DNA of 64,000 nucleotides from NCBI GenBank assembly GCA_963281155.1, contig CAUJLY010000006.1, positions 9,362,001 to 9,426,000 on the forward strand. The letters run 5' to 3'. Position 1 is the stretch's first letter. Each line of letters opens with the position of its first letter. A program made the translations under genes and the position numbers. This DNA is from Rhabditophanes sp. KR3021 (Eukaryota > Nematoda > Chromadorea > Rhabditida > Alloionematidae). The notes beneath the pieces are model-generated. The model saw only the letters and a program-made list of their open reading frames with translations, had not been told where the DNA came from and did no database searches. Positions 11,696-23,738 of the stretch are shown here, piece after piece.

Positions 11696-12886
11696 AAATA
11701 CACATCTAGAAATAATATTTTGAGTAATCTTGAATTCAAAAAATGTTCCAAATGAAATGTGATCTATTTATTTATCAACAAAAGAAATACTTGCTGATAA
11801 ATATTTAAAAAATGATAATATATTATATTGGAATTAAATAAATAAAGACACTTTTTTGTTGAACAACTTGGTTAATAAAAAAGTGTTTCTTGATGAAATC
11901 AAATTTTGACTATTAATTAAGATGATTACCTATTACCATCACCATTCTCTTTTTTTGACAATTAACTGGTGCGCAGTCATCATCTTGTCACTTCTAATAT
12001 GATTTCTGAATATATGGGTATATGTATTCATTTACCTAAATTATCTATTTAAACAGTTGAATTGCACAATCTTTCGTTCAAGGTTTCTCTAGTACTAATT
12101 TTTCCCTTAAATAACACCTATTCTCGGGGAGTAGTGTATGATAATTGTTCTACAACTCGTCATTAATTATTATTATTAAAGCGATAGATGATACACTTCT
12201 TTATTATACCCTTCCAATAACCAACGAACATCTTTCTTCTCATAACTATGGGGAAGAAGAGAATAAAATGATAGTTACATAGTTGCAACAAATTTATTTT
12301 AAAAATAATAATAAGAAAGTTAAAAGGAAACCTACAAAAATAATAAGCTGCCTGTTGGCATATACTTAAACAAAACATTTTTTCAGTAATAAAATATAAT
12401 TTAAAATATTCAAAAAAAGGATAATAAAATTGAAAGTAAGTATAATTAAAAAAATAGCAAAGGAAGAAACAATTCAAGAATAAAAAAGACCCAAATTTGT
12501 TGAAAAACTTGAACAACTAAATATGATGTAGTTTAGTATATGTGTGTGTTTCTATAAATCATCAACTTTAAAGTTTTGATTGCATAGCATATACTGAATA
12601 ACGAGGATATTTAAAAAGGAAGTGGGATTAGAATATAGTTTGGGATAGATATATAAAGAATGGTTGTGGTTAAGGTTTTTAGTGGTGGCTGGATAGATGG
12701 CAAACTTAAAATTATGTCTTGATGGATTTTGTCTTAGGTTGTGTCCTTTTGGAACTTATGTTTAGTGGTTTGCTTACTGGGGTCACCGCAGTTGGTTATG
12801 TTAAAAATGGTAGTAAAAGGGTGTTAAAAAATTAAAATGGCTTCATTTAATGGAGGACACAAATCTTTTCCAAGATAAATCTGTTC
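11696..12886. other. Intergenic region including the 3' flank of the TIAR gene
   Basis: Lies between the start of the EGF gene and the stop of TIAR, both on the minus strand. The part next to TIAR (about 12540-12886) is rich in G and T on the plus strand, so a TIAR 3' UTR would be C/A/U-rich. A long Phe/Tyr-only frame near 12163-12516 is low-complexity AT sequence, not a gene. Confidence 0.5.
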
Positions 12887-14397
12887 TTAAACGGTCCACT
12901 CGGAATGGATGTTAATTGCTCCATTCATATTAACAGGTGGAGGTGGAATGTTGAAGAAGCCGGTATGATCTTGATAAGAAAAAGAACCATTATTGGTAAA
13001 GGAAGGACATTGACCATTGAAAAATCCGGCAGCTGCAATCGAGGAGGCTGGAGCCATGGATTGAGCTTGAGTTGGGAAGTATGAGCCAGGTTTTGGAATA
13101 TGCGCCCCTGGAGCGTAGACAAAGTTCTGCTGGGCACCGTTGGTTAGAGTTGGTTGGGGTGAGTGAGGTGTCGCGCCTCGGTGTGGTGATTCATTCGGAG
13201 AGCCATAAGGATTGCCAGGAACCATGGTTGAGTATGTTGCTGTGTTAGCTAGTCCACTGAAGCCATTGTTTTGATTAGGTCCGATTAAAGGGGTGTTCTT
13301 TAAGGGCATAGACAGTAGCCGACATTGGTTGTTGTCGTCAGCGATGACTTGCGATGTTCGTCCCCATGAGACACGTAATGGTCTGCCGCCCAATACAAAG
13401 CCATTCATTTCAACGATTGCTCTGCAAGCGCACTCTTTCTTTGTAAAACGAACAAAACCGTAGCCGTGTTCTTTGAAAACGCGAACTTCCAAGAATTGAC
13501 CGTAAAGTGCAAAAGCAGTTCTGATTTCATCCTCAGTGACGGAAGGAGCAATATCTCCAATGTAGACGGAGGTATTTTTACCGGTCTGCTCGTAGATCTC
13601 GTCAAAACACGGTTTGCCGCCAGCAGCATTGTCGGCTTGTTGTTTGCGAGAGGCCCAGTTTGTTCTGATGGGCCGGCGACCGATCAAGCGTCCGTTCATG
13701 TCGACCATTGCTTTTTCAGCATTGTCCTTTTTTGCAAAACTGACAAAACCATATCCTTTTGGACGATTGGTTTGAACATCCTTAATAATCTTAACATCAG
13801 TGATTTCCCCAAAAGTAACAAAATACTCATGGAGTAACTCTTCATTGACTTCGCTTGATATGTCGCCAACAAAGATATGGAAGTCCTTGGAGGTGTCTCC
13901 TTTGGCGATGTTGGGTGGTGGGGGAGTCAGAAAATTGACATTAATACTTCTTCCCTCAAGATTGCGATTGTGGAAGTACTGATATGCAAATTTAGCTTCC
14001 TCGGCATTTTCAAACTCAATGAAAGCAAACTTAAAATAAGTCCCATCATTGTACAAAACAAACTTTGCTATCTTTCCACAACTTTCAAAGAGAGCACATA
14101 AAACATCAGCCCGAACAGGATTAGCAATTTTTCCGATAAAACTGCAATATTCCACATCATTAATGTTTATATGTATGAGTCATGATTAAAAATCAAAAAA
14201 ACTTACAGCGTTCTTCCTTGCCCGTTGACACCATTGATTCGGAAGCCATCAGCAACAGCCCTATGATAATGAAAACGTGGATTGTATTCTAAATCAACTT
14301 CACTTGGATTTTCAGTAGTAGAATAACTAACAATAATTTTTGTGAATTTAGTATAGTCATTGGCAGTTGAAAATACAGCGTCTTGTGCTCCAAACAT
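12887..14397 (-). CDS. TIA-1/TIAR-family RNA-binding protein with three RRMs
   Basis: RNA-binding protein of the TIA-1/TIAR family, which binds U-rich RNA and acts in splicing, translation repression and stress granules. Two exons, 14207-14397 and 12887-14141, phase 2, give 481 residues; the join restores the RNP2 of RRM1 (RTLFIGKI). Seen: an unusual N-terminal extension of about 60 residues; RRM1 (about 62-135, RNP1 FKFAFIEF, divergent); RRM2 (about 155-230, RNP2 IFVGDI, RNP1 KGYGFVSF, then the family signature RPIRTNWA.RK); RRM3 (about 258-330, VYIGDI, YGFVRF, ending RVSWGRT); and a Gln/Pro/Asn/Gly-rich C-terminal tail. The inter-RRM signature FDEIYEQTGKNTSVY closely matches TIAR proteins. 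The family match is strong; assignment to tiar-1 or tiar-2 of C. elegans is not possible here. Confidence 0.93.
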
Positions 14398-15329
14398 AAT
14401 TTAGTAATGTTATATTTTAACCCTAAATGAGGCAAAATATTTTTAGTAATTTTATATCAAATTTATTCGCCTAAATATACAGTAAGTATTTAAAAATTGA
14501 CGACGATCAAAAAATTAATAAAAAGTAGCCAAGTCAAATTTATCATCTCGTTCCCACAAAGATTGTGGAAAATAGTTTCCATCTTTTTAGACCGGAAATG
14601 TGTCGTTGTTAGTCGTCATCAACATTGACTGATTTAGATTGTGCTAACACAATATATATTTAAATATAAATGCTTAACCCTCACGAGTTCATGGGAATAA
14701 TTTGCCTCATTACATACATTTAACATATAGATTTTCAAATAAATTTTATCATATTAAAACGAATATATAAATAGCAGCCACACTCAAATCAAAATTAAAA
14801 TACAGAAACAATCGCACATATTAATCGGTGTGATATTATAATTTGGTTGAAAGATGTGGAAACTAAAAAAGAGTTTTCAAACAAAAATCAAAGATTTTAT
14901 CTTTGTAACTTTTATATGCACTTCGTATTTCCTACAACACCATTTCCATTATAACCGTTTACAAAAATCTCTAAAGCAATTTGCTTTTTTCGTATTCAGC
15001 ATCTGTAAAGATAGAATTGTAAACAAATGTAGCTGATGGTGATAAATATGATCACTAAAAATCTGAAGTAAATATATCATTTTTTGTGAAAACGATTACA
15101 CACAAATGCATGACTTTGTTGTGCATTACATTTAAAAAATGTCTTTTAGTTTTCAAACAACAAAAAAAAGTATGTTGTATATGTATAGATATATTCTCGA
15201 CGCATTATTTATTCTAAGACACTGTTTGACCAACTTTTCAACCTTAATAAAAAATTTTATCATTTTAAAAGATGTGCACAAAGGTCTTTTTAATAAATTA
15301 ATAAAGGTACAAATAGACAACAAAGAAAG
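14398..15329. other. Intergenic region, no gene seen
   Basis: Upstream flank of TIAR and 3' flank of the Reeler gene. It is AT-rich with short basic and aromatic frames that look random. Confidence 0.5.
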
Positions 15330-15953
15330 TTAAGCATTATTCGGCAATATAAAGCCAGATTTTGGCGTCCATTTTTCCCAATACACTTTGTCATTAATAG
15401 CAATGGTAAAAATAAATTGGATTGGGCCAACATTTTTGTCTGTGGTCCATTTGGCTTGAGTAATGTACTTTTGTTTGTCATTCGAGTGAGTGATACTATC
15501 TAGGGTTGGGTATGACTTACTGCATCCTTGAAAACGAATCCCAAGCGGACTCCACAGTGAATCTTCCACAAAACGACCTTCACTCAGTGATCCAATCATA
15601 CTTCCTATTCCATTTGATGCTCTTGATTGAATCACAAAACCACGGTATCTTTCGTACCCAATAAGTCTGACTAAAAAGGAGTAAATAGAGAGGGATATTA
15701 TTTAGTTTGTGGTATGTGCAAACAAACTTGTATAAATTTGACCAGGCATGTATGACTTAACGTGAGTACCAAAAGCATCTATGAAATGAAACTCAAATGG
15801 AGGCTCAGTCTTCTTTGGAAAGCCATGCAAACTCTTATCAAGCTTCAGACTTTGCTTAATATGGCAGCCATACCCCTTAGTCTCATGCAATGCCAAAACA
15901 GTTAATGAAAATAGAGGCACCAACAAAATCGGACAATATAAATTCGCAAACAT
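15330..15953 (-). CDS. Small secreted Reeler-domain protein
   Basis: Two exons, 15728-15953 and 15330-15670, with a 57-nt phase-1 intron (GTTTGT...TTTTTAG), give 188 residues. The start is the ATG at 15953; the open frame extends a few codons upstream only through a TTG. Seen: a signal peptide (MFANLYCPILL..., about residues 1-23), then one Reeler domain over most of the protein with family landmarks: an SYMPGQIYT stretch, YRGFVIQSR, GSLSEGRF, Cys-Ser after GIRFQG, THS.D, a W-T-T segment and VYWEKW near the end. Standalone Reeler proteins are extracellular; in insects some are linked to immunity. The role here is unknown. The splice join restores the strand IRLIGYERYRGF, which supports the model. 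Confidence 0.82.
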
Positions 15954-18155
15954 ACTTGTCAACAATATTAGATCAACTGAATATAGGTATATAATATATC
16001 TTGTTAACCTGATATAATGTACCTTTATACTTTAAAACCCATAAATTAAATCAAACATTTTATAAACCGCCTAAAACTTTTACTTTTATCTTACCCCCAC
16101 TACAATACAAAGTAATAAACACATCATTCACAGATTATAAAGTTGATTTCCCGGCATCTGTTTTATCCACATATTAACTTCTTCTCCTATTATCTGCTCC
16201 CTACAGGTATCAGATATATGCGGATCTTTTGTGTTACCAAATAATATTCTTTTTTGGAAAGTTAATGAAAAGGTTGGAATGTATTTAATGATAGTGTTGG
16301 TTTTTGATGCATCCAATTAATTTTTATTGTTTCTAAATTTTGATAACTTAATTGGGAAAGGAAATCGAGATTTGAGAGAATAAGGTACTTTTTAGGGAAT
16401 GACTTTTGGTGGTTATTACTTTGTTAAATTATATTGTCTATGAATATGTATTCCTTGTTTATTGCATTTTTATTATGTGAATTATCAATGGATTATTAAT
16501 GACTTGATAAGTGCTTTAATAAATTTTTTGAATTGTTTGCTTCATAATTTGTTGATCTGAGAGAGAATATTTATTTTTAAGGGTTGTTAAAGACAAAAGA
16601 CACACATAACCACACTCTCATAGTGAACAAAAAGCTGTTGTGGTTCGGGACACATTGGCATATCGTATCTTCCCTCTATAAATTTGAATTTGAAACAATT
16701 ATTCAAAAAATAAAGAAATCGCAAGTCTAACACACACAAACCACCCTCAAACAATTTGAAAATAAATGGAAATATTCAAAGAGTAGTAAACAAAATTGTT
16801 ACTCATCTCCTATCAATCAAAGTTTACTACTCTCAATAGATCTCCTTAATTAAAATATCCTTTCATCTATTGTGAGGCACAATTTAAATTATTTGAAGCA
16901 ATTATTGTAAGAGTACTCGAAAAAATTAAACTTTTATTGTAATTTTCATTACTTCATTATATTTTTTTTCAGTGGAGGACTTATTACGTGGGTTGATTTT
17001 GGAGAGCTAAGGATTTGATTATTTAGACACTTAGGAAGTTGTTAAAGGATTTGTGGTTTGTTGTTTCTTTGATAGTCAAATGTTAGTGATTTGAATTGTT
17101 TATAAACTTCGGAGTTTTGCAAAAATAGTAAGCTGAACGTTGAAACTTGATCACAAAAACGAATCATATAGAACTCACAAATAATCAAGAGTATGTAAAT
17201 TAATAACTGATATCAGCTATAAAAGTCTATTTTTCACTATGACTTTTTATGATGCCTCCATTAATAAATGACTCAAATAAATGATATATCCATTTTGTTT
17301 AACAAGATTGACTCCATAATCTAGTTACGGTTCTAACCAAAATGCAGGCATTAAGTGATTGCTATCCACTTAAATAATTATTGTATATCATCTAATGAAG
17401 GTGTATTTAAAAAATGTGCTCAATTAGTTACCAATAAATGGATTAATATGCAGTTAAAATTTCGATGATGGTAAAATCCTAACATTTCTTTTGACACAAC
17501 TTATCAGCATTTATTTGTCTCCGAACAAAACAACATTAATGAGGATATATTAAAATAAATGTTAATTTAAAATGAGTCTCAAACTCAAGGATAATTGTTA
17601 CAAAAATTGTTTCATTAAAAATCGCAGTTGTTTGATGAGATTGGAGGATGAATAAAGTCTTTTACCTTGATAACTATCGTAATTATGAATACCATTTCAT
17701 GATTATTCATTTGCAGTAGTGGACGCACCCATTATTTTTTACTGGACATCCACGCCAAGGGATAAATAGATTTTGTATATGTACTTCTACCGGAATAGCT
17801 TCTACTACATTTCTAAACATCTCTTTTTTGATGGACATTATTTGTAGATGGTGATGTTAGCAAAATACTACTAGTATCCTTTCCTTCTGTTTATTTATTT
17901 TAGGAACCCTAATATTGTGTAAGATATACAAGTTTTAATATAAACAATTTAGATCCTTATATCTATTTTACCACCACTTGATCACTTCTTAAACTACACT
18001 CAGTCTATTAAAAATGTTACATAAGCAAACATTCAGCATTAATACTATTTTGCCATACGTAATTTAGATATCCATTTGCAAATATCCTATTTTGTTGAAT
18101 TTATCTCTTTCAATTGTTTTATATGTTATGTAGTTTATTTTTCCTCATTTTCAGG
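15954..18155. other. Long intergenic region, no gene seen
   Basis: About 2.2 kb between the divergent starts of the Reeler gene and the ShKT gene. AT-rich, with patches where the plus strand has G and T but little C (about 16250-16560 and 16960-17110). The only frame over 60 codons (16128-16316, minus) has no supporting features. A TTTTCAG acceptor lies at 18148-18154, 1 nt before the next ATG. Confidence 0.5.
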
Positions 18156-19487
18156 ATGAGTTTTAAAATATTTTTCCAAATTTTATTACTACTAAATGGT
18201 ACTATTATTTATGCATTGACGCCAACTCAAATCGCCAGATTTTTATATAATAATGAAGACATTTGTGGGGATATGTTCCATGACCCTAATTGGCTGCCTG
18301 CTCAGGAGTTGTGTCAAATTACTTGTACTGAAACAGTGGAAATATGCTTGAGTGCTATGAATAGTCAACGTACTGCTTATCGATGCCGCAAATGTATGTT
18401 CATTCTAATTAGTCTATTAATTCATTTATTTAGTACCTTCTGAATGCTCACAGCAACTGAGAGCTCATTTCCGCATGTCTCCTCTAATTACACCACCGCA
18501 ACCTTCACCTTCTCACAAAGCCTTTTCACAAACTCCAGACCAGCCATACTATAACACAGGATTACAATTGCCATCCTTACTATCAATTCACCCACCCTCA
18601 GAAACTCCCCAACCTCCAGGTTACGAACCCACAGAACCTGCTCCCAAGCAAGTCTACCAATCAAATATCAACACAAATGACTTGTCAAATACCTACGACT
18701 CTGAACCGTCGCCAATTCCATCCAACGGTAACAATATAAACTACAAAATAGAAGACTCCGATTATCCTGCTCCTCATCCATCAAATAAAGTCGAATATTC
18801 TCGTCAAAGTGAAGTTAACAACCAACAACCTATTATTAGTAAGTTATTACCTGAATCCCCACAAACATACAATTACCAACCAACGGCCCAAATATATGGC
18901 AACCGGAATTTAAACATCAAATCATTACCAACAAAGTCAAATCATAAAGGAACTATTAAGGTTACTAAATTGAGAAAAAATATTTTAAAACATGCAACTC
19001 AAAGAACAGACAAAAGAGTCAGTTTTAGGGAGAAAGGTAACTTTGATACAAAATTGAATCTATATTTAATTGCTCATTAATGATAGGTTTCTTTGATGGA
19101 TTGAAAGATAAGTATGGAAGGTGTTGCGAATGGGCAATAAATGGGTTGTGTGATGGACATTGGCAAAGAGTAAGAGCAATGTGTCCAAAATCATGTGGTA
19201 AGATTACGTGCAATCCGAATTCAGGACAAGTCGAATGCAAGAGAGTTATTAATGTGAATGTTTATGACTGTTACACTTTAAATATGTACTCTTATACCGG
19301 CTTTACCAATGCCTTCTCTAATAAAATGCCTCAGCAACCAATCATCTCGCCAATCTACAATGCCATTACACCATCGCCACTTTACTCACCACAACCCTCT
19401 GTTTCATCCTCATCAAACAATATGCAAGCAGCCTTTCTCGTTGAAAACGAAATGGAACAGTGGAAGAAATTTAGGAAGATGCTTTAA
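18156..19487 (+). CDS. Secreted protein with two ShKT domains and a Pro-rich linker
   Basis: Three exons, 18156-18393, 18434-19036 and 19087-19487 (phase 1 both times, introns 40 and 50 nt), give 413 residues. The start ATG follows a TTTTCAG acceptor by one base. Seen: a signal peptide (about residues 1-21); a first six-Cys ShKT-type unit (about 35-90, CGDM...LCQITC...CRK...EC) that is only completed by the exon 1-2 splice; a long Pro/Ser/Asn/Tyr/Gln-rich linker (about 95-270); and a second, typical ShKT unit (about 288-320) with CCEWAINGLC and CPKSCG; then a low-complexity tail. ShKT (SXC) domains are abundant in nematode surface and secreted proteins. Here they are annotated as a structural fold; nothing shows channel-blocking activity. 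Confidence 0.85.
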
Positions 19488-19694
19488 AAAATACTCACAC
19501 AAATTATATAAAGATAGTCATACATTTATTTTTATTTTTAAATGGCTTATATAAATTATATTTAAATATGAATTAAAGAATATAAATAAAGTCCATTTCT
19601 TAATCAATGGAAGTACTTGATTAAATAGACATTGTTACTTGTTATCAGATAATACAGGTTTAAGCAGGAGGAGCGAGAGGTACATTTATTTGGT

Positions 19695-20690
19695 TTATTC
19701 AGCAATTAGAAGAAATTGATCGGTTAAGTACTTAATTGGTTGGTTTGGGTACATTCCTTTGAGGTGTTCTCTTAAGTCTCCATCATAGCTGAGTTTGAAC
19801 AAAGCCTTGTTGACCAGGTCTAAAGAACGGAAAGTGTGATTGTTGTCATCGGATGAGAGGAACACTTTTTTGCCAGTCGCACCGGGAGCATTCAATACAA
19901 AGGGAAGTTCATTCATCAAAATACCGCTTTGCAACCTTTCACAGAGAAGTGAAACAGTGTCTTCAGCATTGCAATGCAAGATTACTTGATAACTGTCCGG
20001 AAGTTCCACCTTAACTATTGTCCACTTGTAAAGGTAATTGTAGTCATGCTCAACACCAATTTTTGCTCTGAATTCCTTTGTCATCAAAGTGGCATTCAAC
20101 TCTACTTCTCTAGCTCTGTCTTTTTGGGCTTTGGCAAGATCATCAGTAGTCAATTCAAATATTTCAGGCTCATCGGGAACTTCTTGGGCTACTTCGACTT
20201 TTCGTGGCTTAAAAATTTTGATGGTGTCTTTGATTGGTTCAACCTTTGCATTGAAGTCATAGTATTTTTGTTTTGGATCTATAGGTTGGGGGGCAGCTTC
20301 CGTTTTGATGGCTTTGTTCTTGGCCTGCTCTTGTTCCAATCGTTCTTGCTCTAATTGCTCTTGAACCCGCTTTTGGATGTTAAATTTGCTCAAATCCGTA
20401 GTAGATAGTGGCGCCTTTTGCTTTTGCAAAGCTTCATGACGAGCTAATGCGGCTTCGCGAACACGGGCTTGAACTTCGGCTTGGTTGGCAGATGATTGAG
20501 TTGGGAGTGGGGCGTTTTTGGGAGAGGCTTGCTGCTTGGGCTTTTGTTGAGGTTTGGGTTGCTGAGCATTAGATTCATTGAGAGTAGTATTTGCTGATTC
20601 TGCAGCTCCTCCGAGGCGTTGTCCAGTTCCCCAATTGGGAGAAGTTGATCCTTTCTTGCCTTTCTTGAAGAAATTCTTAATCTTATCCAT
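19695..20690 (-). CDS. ubxn-6: UBX-domain protein 6 (UBXN6/UBXD1) lacking the PUB domain
   Basis: Adaptor of the p97/CDC-48 ATPase, acting in endolysosomal and ER-related ubiquitin pathways. Single exon, 331 residues. Seen: a lysine-rich N-terminal helix (MDKIKNFFKKGKKG) and GQRLGG as in UBXD1; a Gln/Pro/Ala-rich stretch with an Ala-Arg-rich helix (about 75-95, ARVREAALARHEAL) and an IQKRVQEQL helix (about 105-130), the region that in UBXD1 carries the VIM-like p97 contact; the conserved segment EIFELTTDDLAK (about 180); and a C-terminal UBX fold (about 225-331). Vertebrate and C. elegans proteins are about 440 residues with a central PUB domain. Here the expected position (about 150-175) has only a short linker. 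The coding sequence is uninterrupted, so a domain loss rather than a truncation is inferred. Confidence 0.88.
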   Translation of the reverse strand: MDKIKNFFKKGKKGSTSPNWGTGQRLGGAAESANTTLNESNAQQPKPQQKPKQQASPKNAPLPTQSSANQAEVQARVREAALARHEALQKQKAPLSTTDLSKFNIQKRVQEQLEQERLEQEQAKNKAIKTEAAPQPIDPKQKYYDFNAKVEPIKDTIKIFKPRKVEVAQEVPDEPEIFELTTDDLAKAQKDRAREVELNATLMTKEFRAKIGVEHDYNYLYKWTIVKVELPDSYQVILHCNAEDTVSLLCERLQSGILMNELPFVLNAPGATGKKVFLSSDDNNHTFRSLDLVNKALFKLSYDGDLREHLKGMYPNQPIKYLTDQFLLIAE

Positions 20691-21114
20691 TTTGATGAAT
20701 TTAGGCCTCTTTTATAAATAGCTTGTATGAAAAGTCAGACTCCAAATACAATACAGGACCTGATTAGCTATTAGTACGTTTAATATTGCCTAAAAATGAT
20801 GACCATTAGTATGACAAAATAAAAAGGATGAAAAATTACAAGGATAAACTTTACATAACTTAAAACAGCAATTGTGTCGAATGTAATCAACAAATACATC
20901 CTTTGTCACCCCTTTTTAGACACAAACTTCCAAAAACAAACAACAAATTCGCTTCAAGAGACACCTTCTTATGTGTTCAAACAAAAACAAGACTCCCCAA
21001 TAGTACCATCGAACACTCGACCTGTACAAAGGTTGTTGTTTGGTTAAGTTTATTGAATTTAGTCTCACCAACTTTGGCGTTCACTTATTATTCCTAGTTT
21101 GAAGGTTTTTTAAG
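20691..21114. promoter_or_regulatory. Bidirectional upstream region of UBXN6 and katanin genes
   Basis: A 424-nt spacer between divergent start codons, so both promoters must be here or overlap neighbouring introns. A TTTTTTAAG acceptor-like sequence ends directly before the katanin ATG at 21115. Confidence 0.5.
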
Positions 21115-22685
21115 ATGTCATTTAGCATAGAAAATGTATGTGAAATTTATGAAAAAGGATGTAAGTATAATGAGCAGGGGAACCTAAAAATGGCATCCTC
21201 TTTCATCAAAGAGGCATTAAAGGCTTGTGAATGTTTGGTAGATTCTACTAAAAACAACAAAGAACGTACGAATGCAGTTCAGGTAACTTTAGTCTTCTTC
21301 TTTATTAGTTATTTATTTGTTTATTTGGCAGGTTTTGAAAATTATAAAAGATCATGATAAGAATATTGACTTGCTGGAAAAGAAGATAGATGATGTAGGG
21401 AAACTAGTAAGGATGCAAACAAGCCTCGAACCAACCCCATCTGATCCGTTGCCACAACAAAAGCTAACAAAGGTTCCACCTGCTGTTTCTCGTGGAAGTG
21501 TGAAAACAAAAGTGGTGCCCAAAAGTTCTAGCCAAACATCAACCAGCAACAGTCAATTAAACAAAAAAATGGCTGCTAATACAAAGGTAAATCCAAAAGC
21601 ATCTGCCTCTGCTCAAAAAGAAGCTAAGGCTAAGGCTGCGAGTAATGTTGCCTCGTCGTATGATGCTGTTAATAAAGCAAGTGAGCCCAAGGAAGAGGGC
21701 GATGAACCTGCAGCTGAGCAGACTGAGTTTGTGTCTTTGCAGGCACCTGAATTAGTGGAGTCCATTAGAACAAGCATAAAGGAAAAACCAGATGTCCAAT
21801 GGGATGATATTGTTGGTCTGACTCAATTGAAAACATCTCTGAGGGAATCTATAATTATATCGACGTTGTTACCGGAATTGTTTGTTGGGATCAGAAAGCC
21901 AACAAAGACCTTTTTATTCTATGGTCCCCCCGGGACAGGCAAAACATTGATTGCAAAGGCAGTTGCAACTGAATGCAAATATACCTTCTTCTGTGTGACT
22001 CCTTCTGTCATTTCTTCCAAATGGAGGGGAGACTCAGAAAAGTTGATTCGTGTTCTCTTTGACATGGCAAAATATCACTCTCCGACAATCTTATTCTTTG
22101 ACGAAATAGATTCAATTACATTAAGAAGAGGTAAAAACGCTGAGCATGAAGCGACTCGCCGAACCATCTGTGAATTTTTAGTGCAATTTGAAGGTAAGAT
22201 TTTAATCTTTGCCCTAGTTTACTTTTCTGTTATTTATAGATATCGCTAAGAATGATAATGAAAAAGTGTACGTACTAGCAGCCACCAATCGTCCTTGGGA
22301 CATTGATGAAGCAGTATTAAGACGTTTCGAAGCAAAGTTTTACGTCCCTTTACCCGATTTGGAGGCAAGAGCCATTATCGTTAAAAATGCGATGAGAGAA
22401 ATAAACTTGGCGGATAACTTCTCATGGGATCGTGTCAGTCTTAAGTTGGAGGGATACTCGGCTTGTGATATTGTTAATATATCAAGGACTGCTGCAATGA
22501 TCCCCGTCAGTGAATTTTTAAAGTCTGTTCCGATAAATGAAATTGAGAAATTGAAAGCAGAAAATGGATGTCCACAGTTGCAAGTTTCCGAGGCACACTT
22601 TGATCAGGCTATTGAACAAACAGTCAAATCTGTTTCCAAAGATTCATTGGAAGAATATGCAAGATGGGGCAACAATGATATGTAA
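21115..22685 (+). CDS. mei-1: Katanin p60-like microtubule-severing AAA ATPase
   Basis: ATPase that severs microtubules; the catalytic p60 subunit of katanin is MEI-1 in C. elegans. Three exons, 21115-21282, 21332-22193 and 22240-22685 (phases 0 and 1, introns 49 and 46 nt), give 491 residues. Seen: an N-terminal helical MIT-like region (about 1-80); a Lys/Ala/Ser-rich linker (about 85-185); the katanin-type entry WDDIVGL; Walker A GPPGTGKT (254-261); pore loop KWRGDSEK; Walker B ILFFDEID (309-316); sensor/arginine-finger region AATNRPWDIDEAVLRRFEAKFYVPLP; and a Vps4-type C-terminal helix ending SLEEYARW, as katanins end in E-x-Y/W. The Asn-Arg-Pro variant differs from the usual katanin N-F/I-P, so fidgetin-type alternatives were considered, but the C-terminal end favours katanin. 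Whether it is the meiotic MEI-1 orthologue is uncertain. Confidence 0.87.
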
Positions 22686-23738
22686 TTTACGACTATAAAC
22701 TGCACAGATTATTTTCAATTACAAAACATAAGGCTTATATGCAACCATGAAGTAAAAACATTCTTTCTTTTCAACAATAAGGCAAGAGATCTTTACAACA
22801 CACGGCGATATTACAACAGCACTAAATTCATGCTATCTTTACTTATCCTCATAATAAACCAAAACTCTGTATCAAACGTTTCTTATTTAGTCAACTGCAT
22901 TATATATTTATGTTTTATTTAATATCTACCTAATAAAGTTTACTTTTTTAATCATAACAAATTTATGATTGTTCTTTGGATTACCTTCTAAGTATAACGT
23001 TGATTAGATTTGAGAATGTTAGCCTTTATTTACTAATTTTTTAATCATAACAAATGTATGATTGTTTTTTTTGATTAACTTCTAAGTATAGGATTGATTC
23101 GATTTGAGAATGTTAGCCTTAATTACTACTTTTTTATCAAGATACTTTTATTGTACAATCACTTTTTATAACAAACACATCCTAGATGTCATTGCTTTGA
23201 CCTTGGTAAGAGATGGTGAGTATATTTGTCTAACCGAGAAGCATTTGTTCGCAAAAAAAGGAGGGCGATGTATGTTGATAGTGACGACGTGGCCATCGAC
23301 AACACTAACCCCAATAATTTGAAAAAGCCTTATGTTTTGCCTACAATCAAAAAGTCTGCCCTGATTATTTGTTATAGAGACTATTTTTTTTGATTGTGCA
23401 GGTTTATACCTTTGATACATATATTATCTAAAACAGTGCTGGCCTTTTTTGCCTTCTATACAGACAGAGACACGTAGACAAAATACATAAACGTAGATAT
23501 CGAATAACCTCGAATTGTTTTTGTGGAGCTTGTAGATGTGGCCTCGTATAATGATTCGATATAAAAAGCTGTTCATTTTTGGTTAGTCCATTTGTATTTA
23601 TTTTATGTTTAAAACACTTCGACAATTAAAGGTGGTCGACTTTTAAGTCGATACACTTTAGCTGAGAGATTGCGCTTATAACTTATTGGTTTAATTGTTA
23701 ATTGATTTGCTTACTAATATTGCTCGTTTATTTTAGCA
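22686..23738. other. Intergenic region with a tandem duplication and coding-like debris
   Basis: Between the katanin stop and the cyclophilin start. It holds the 93-bp duplication listed separately and a segment (about 23150-23420) where short frames on both strands look coding-like but cannot be joined. A TTTTAG acceptor lies at 23731-23736, 2 nt before the cyclophilin ATG. Confidence 0.5.
22945..23130. repeat. Tandem duplication, two 93-bp units
   Basis: Two neighbouring copies sharing TTAATCATAACAAAT, ATGATTG, CTTCTAAGTATA, GATTTGAGAATGTTAGCCTT, offset by 93 bp (AATCATAAC at 22950 and 23043). The copies differ at several positions. Each unit contains a small inverted repeat, AATCATA...TATGATT, around the ACAAAT core. 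Confidence 0.85.

Noticed and set aside
12163..12516. 117-codon minus frame rich in Phe, Tyr, Leu and Asn
   Set aside because: Low-complexity translation of A/T runs without domains, splice context or a credible start.
18156..19487. ShKT domains read as a channel-blocking toxin
   Set aside because: The fold is common in nematode surface proteins; the long Pro-rich linker and large size fit a structural or mucin-like role, and no toxin-specific evidence is present.
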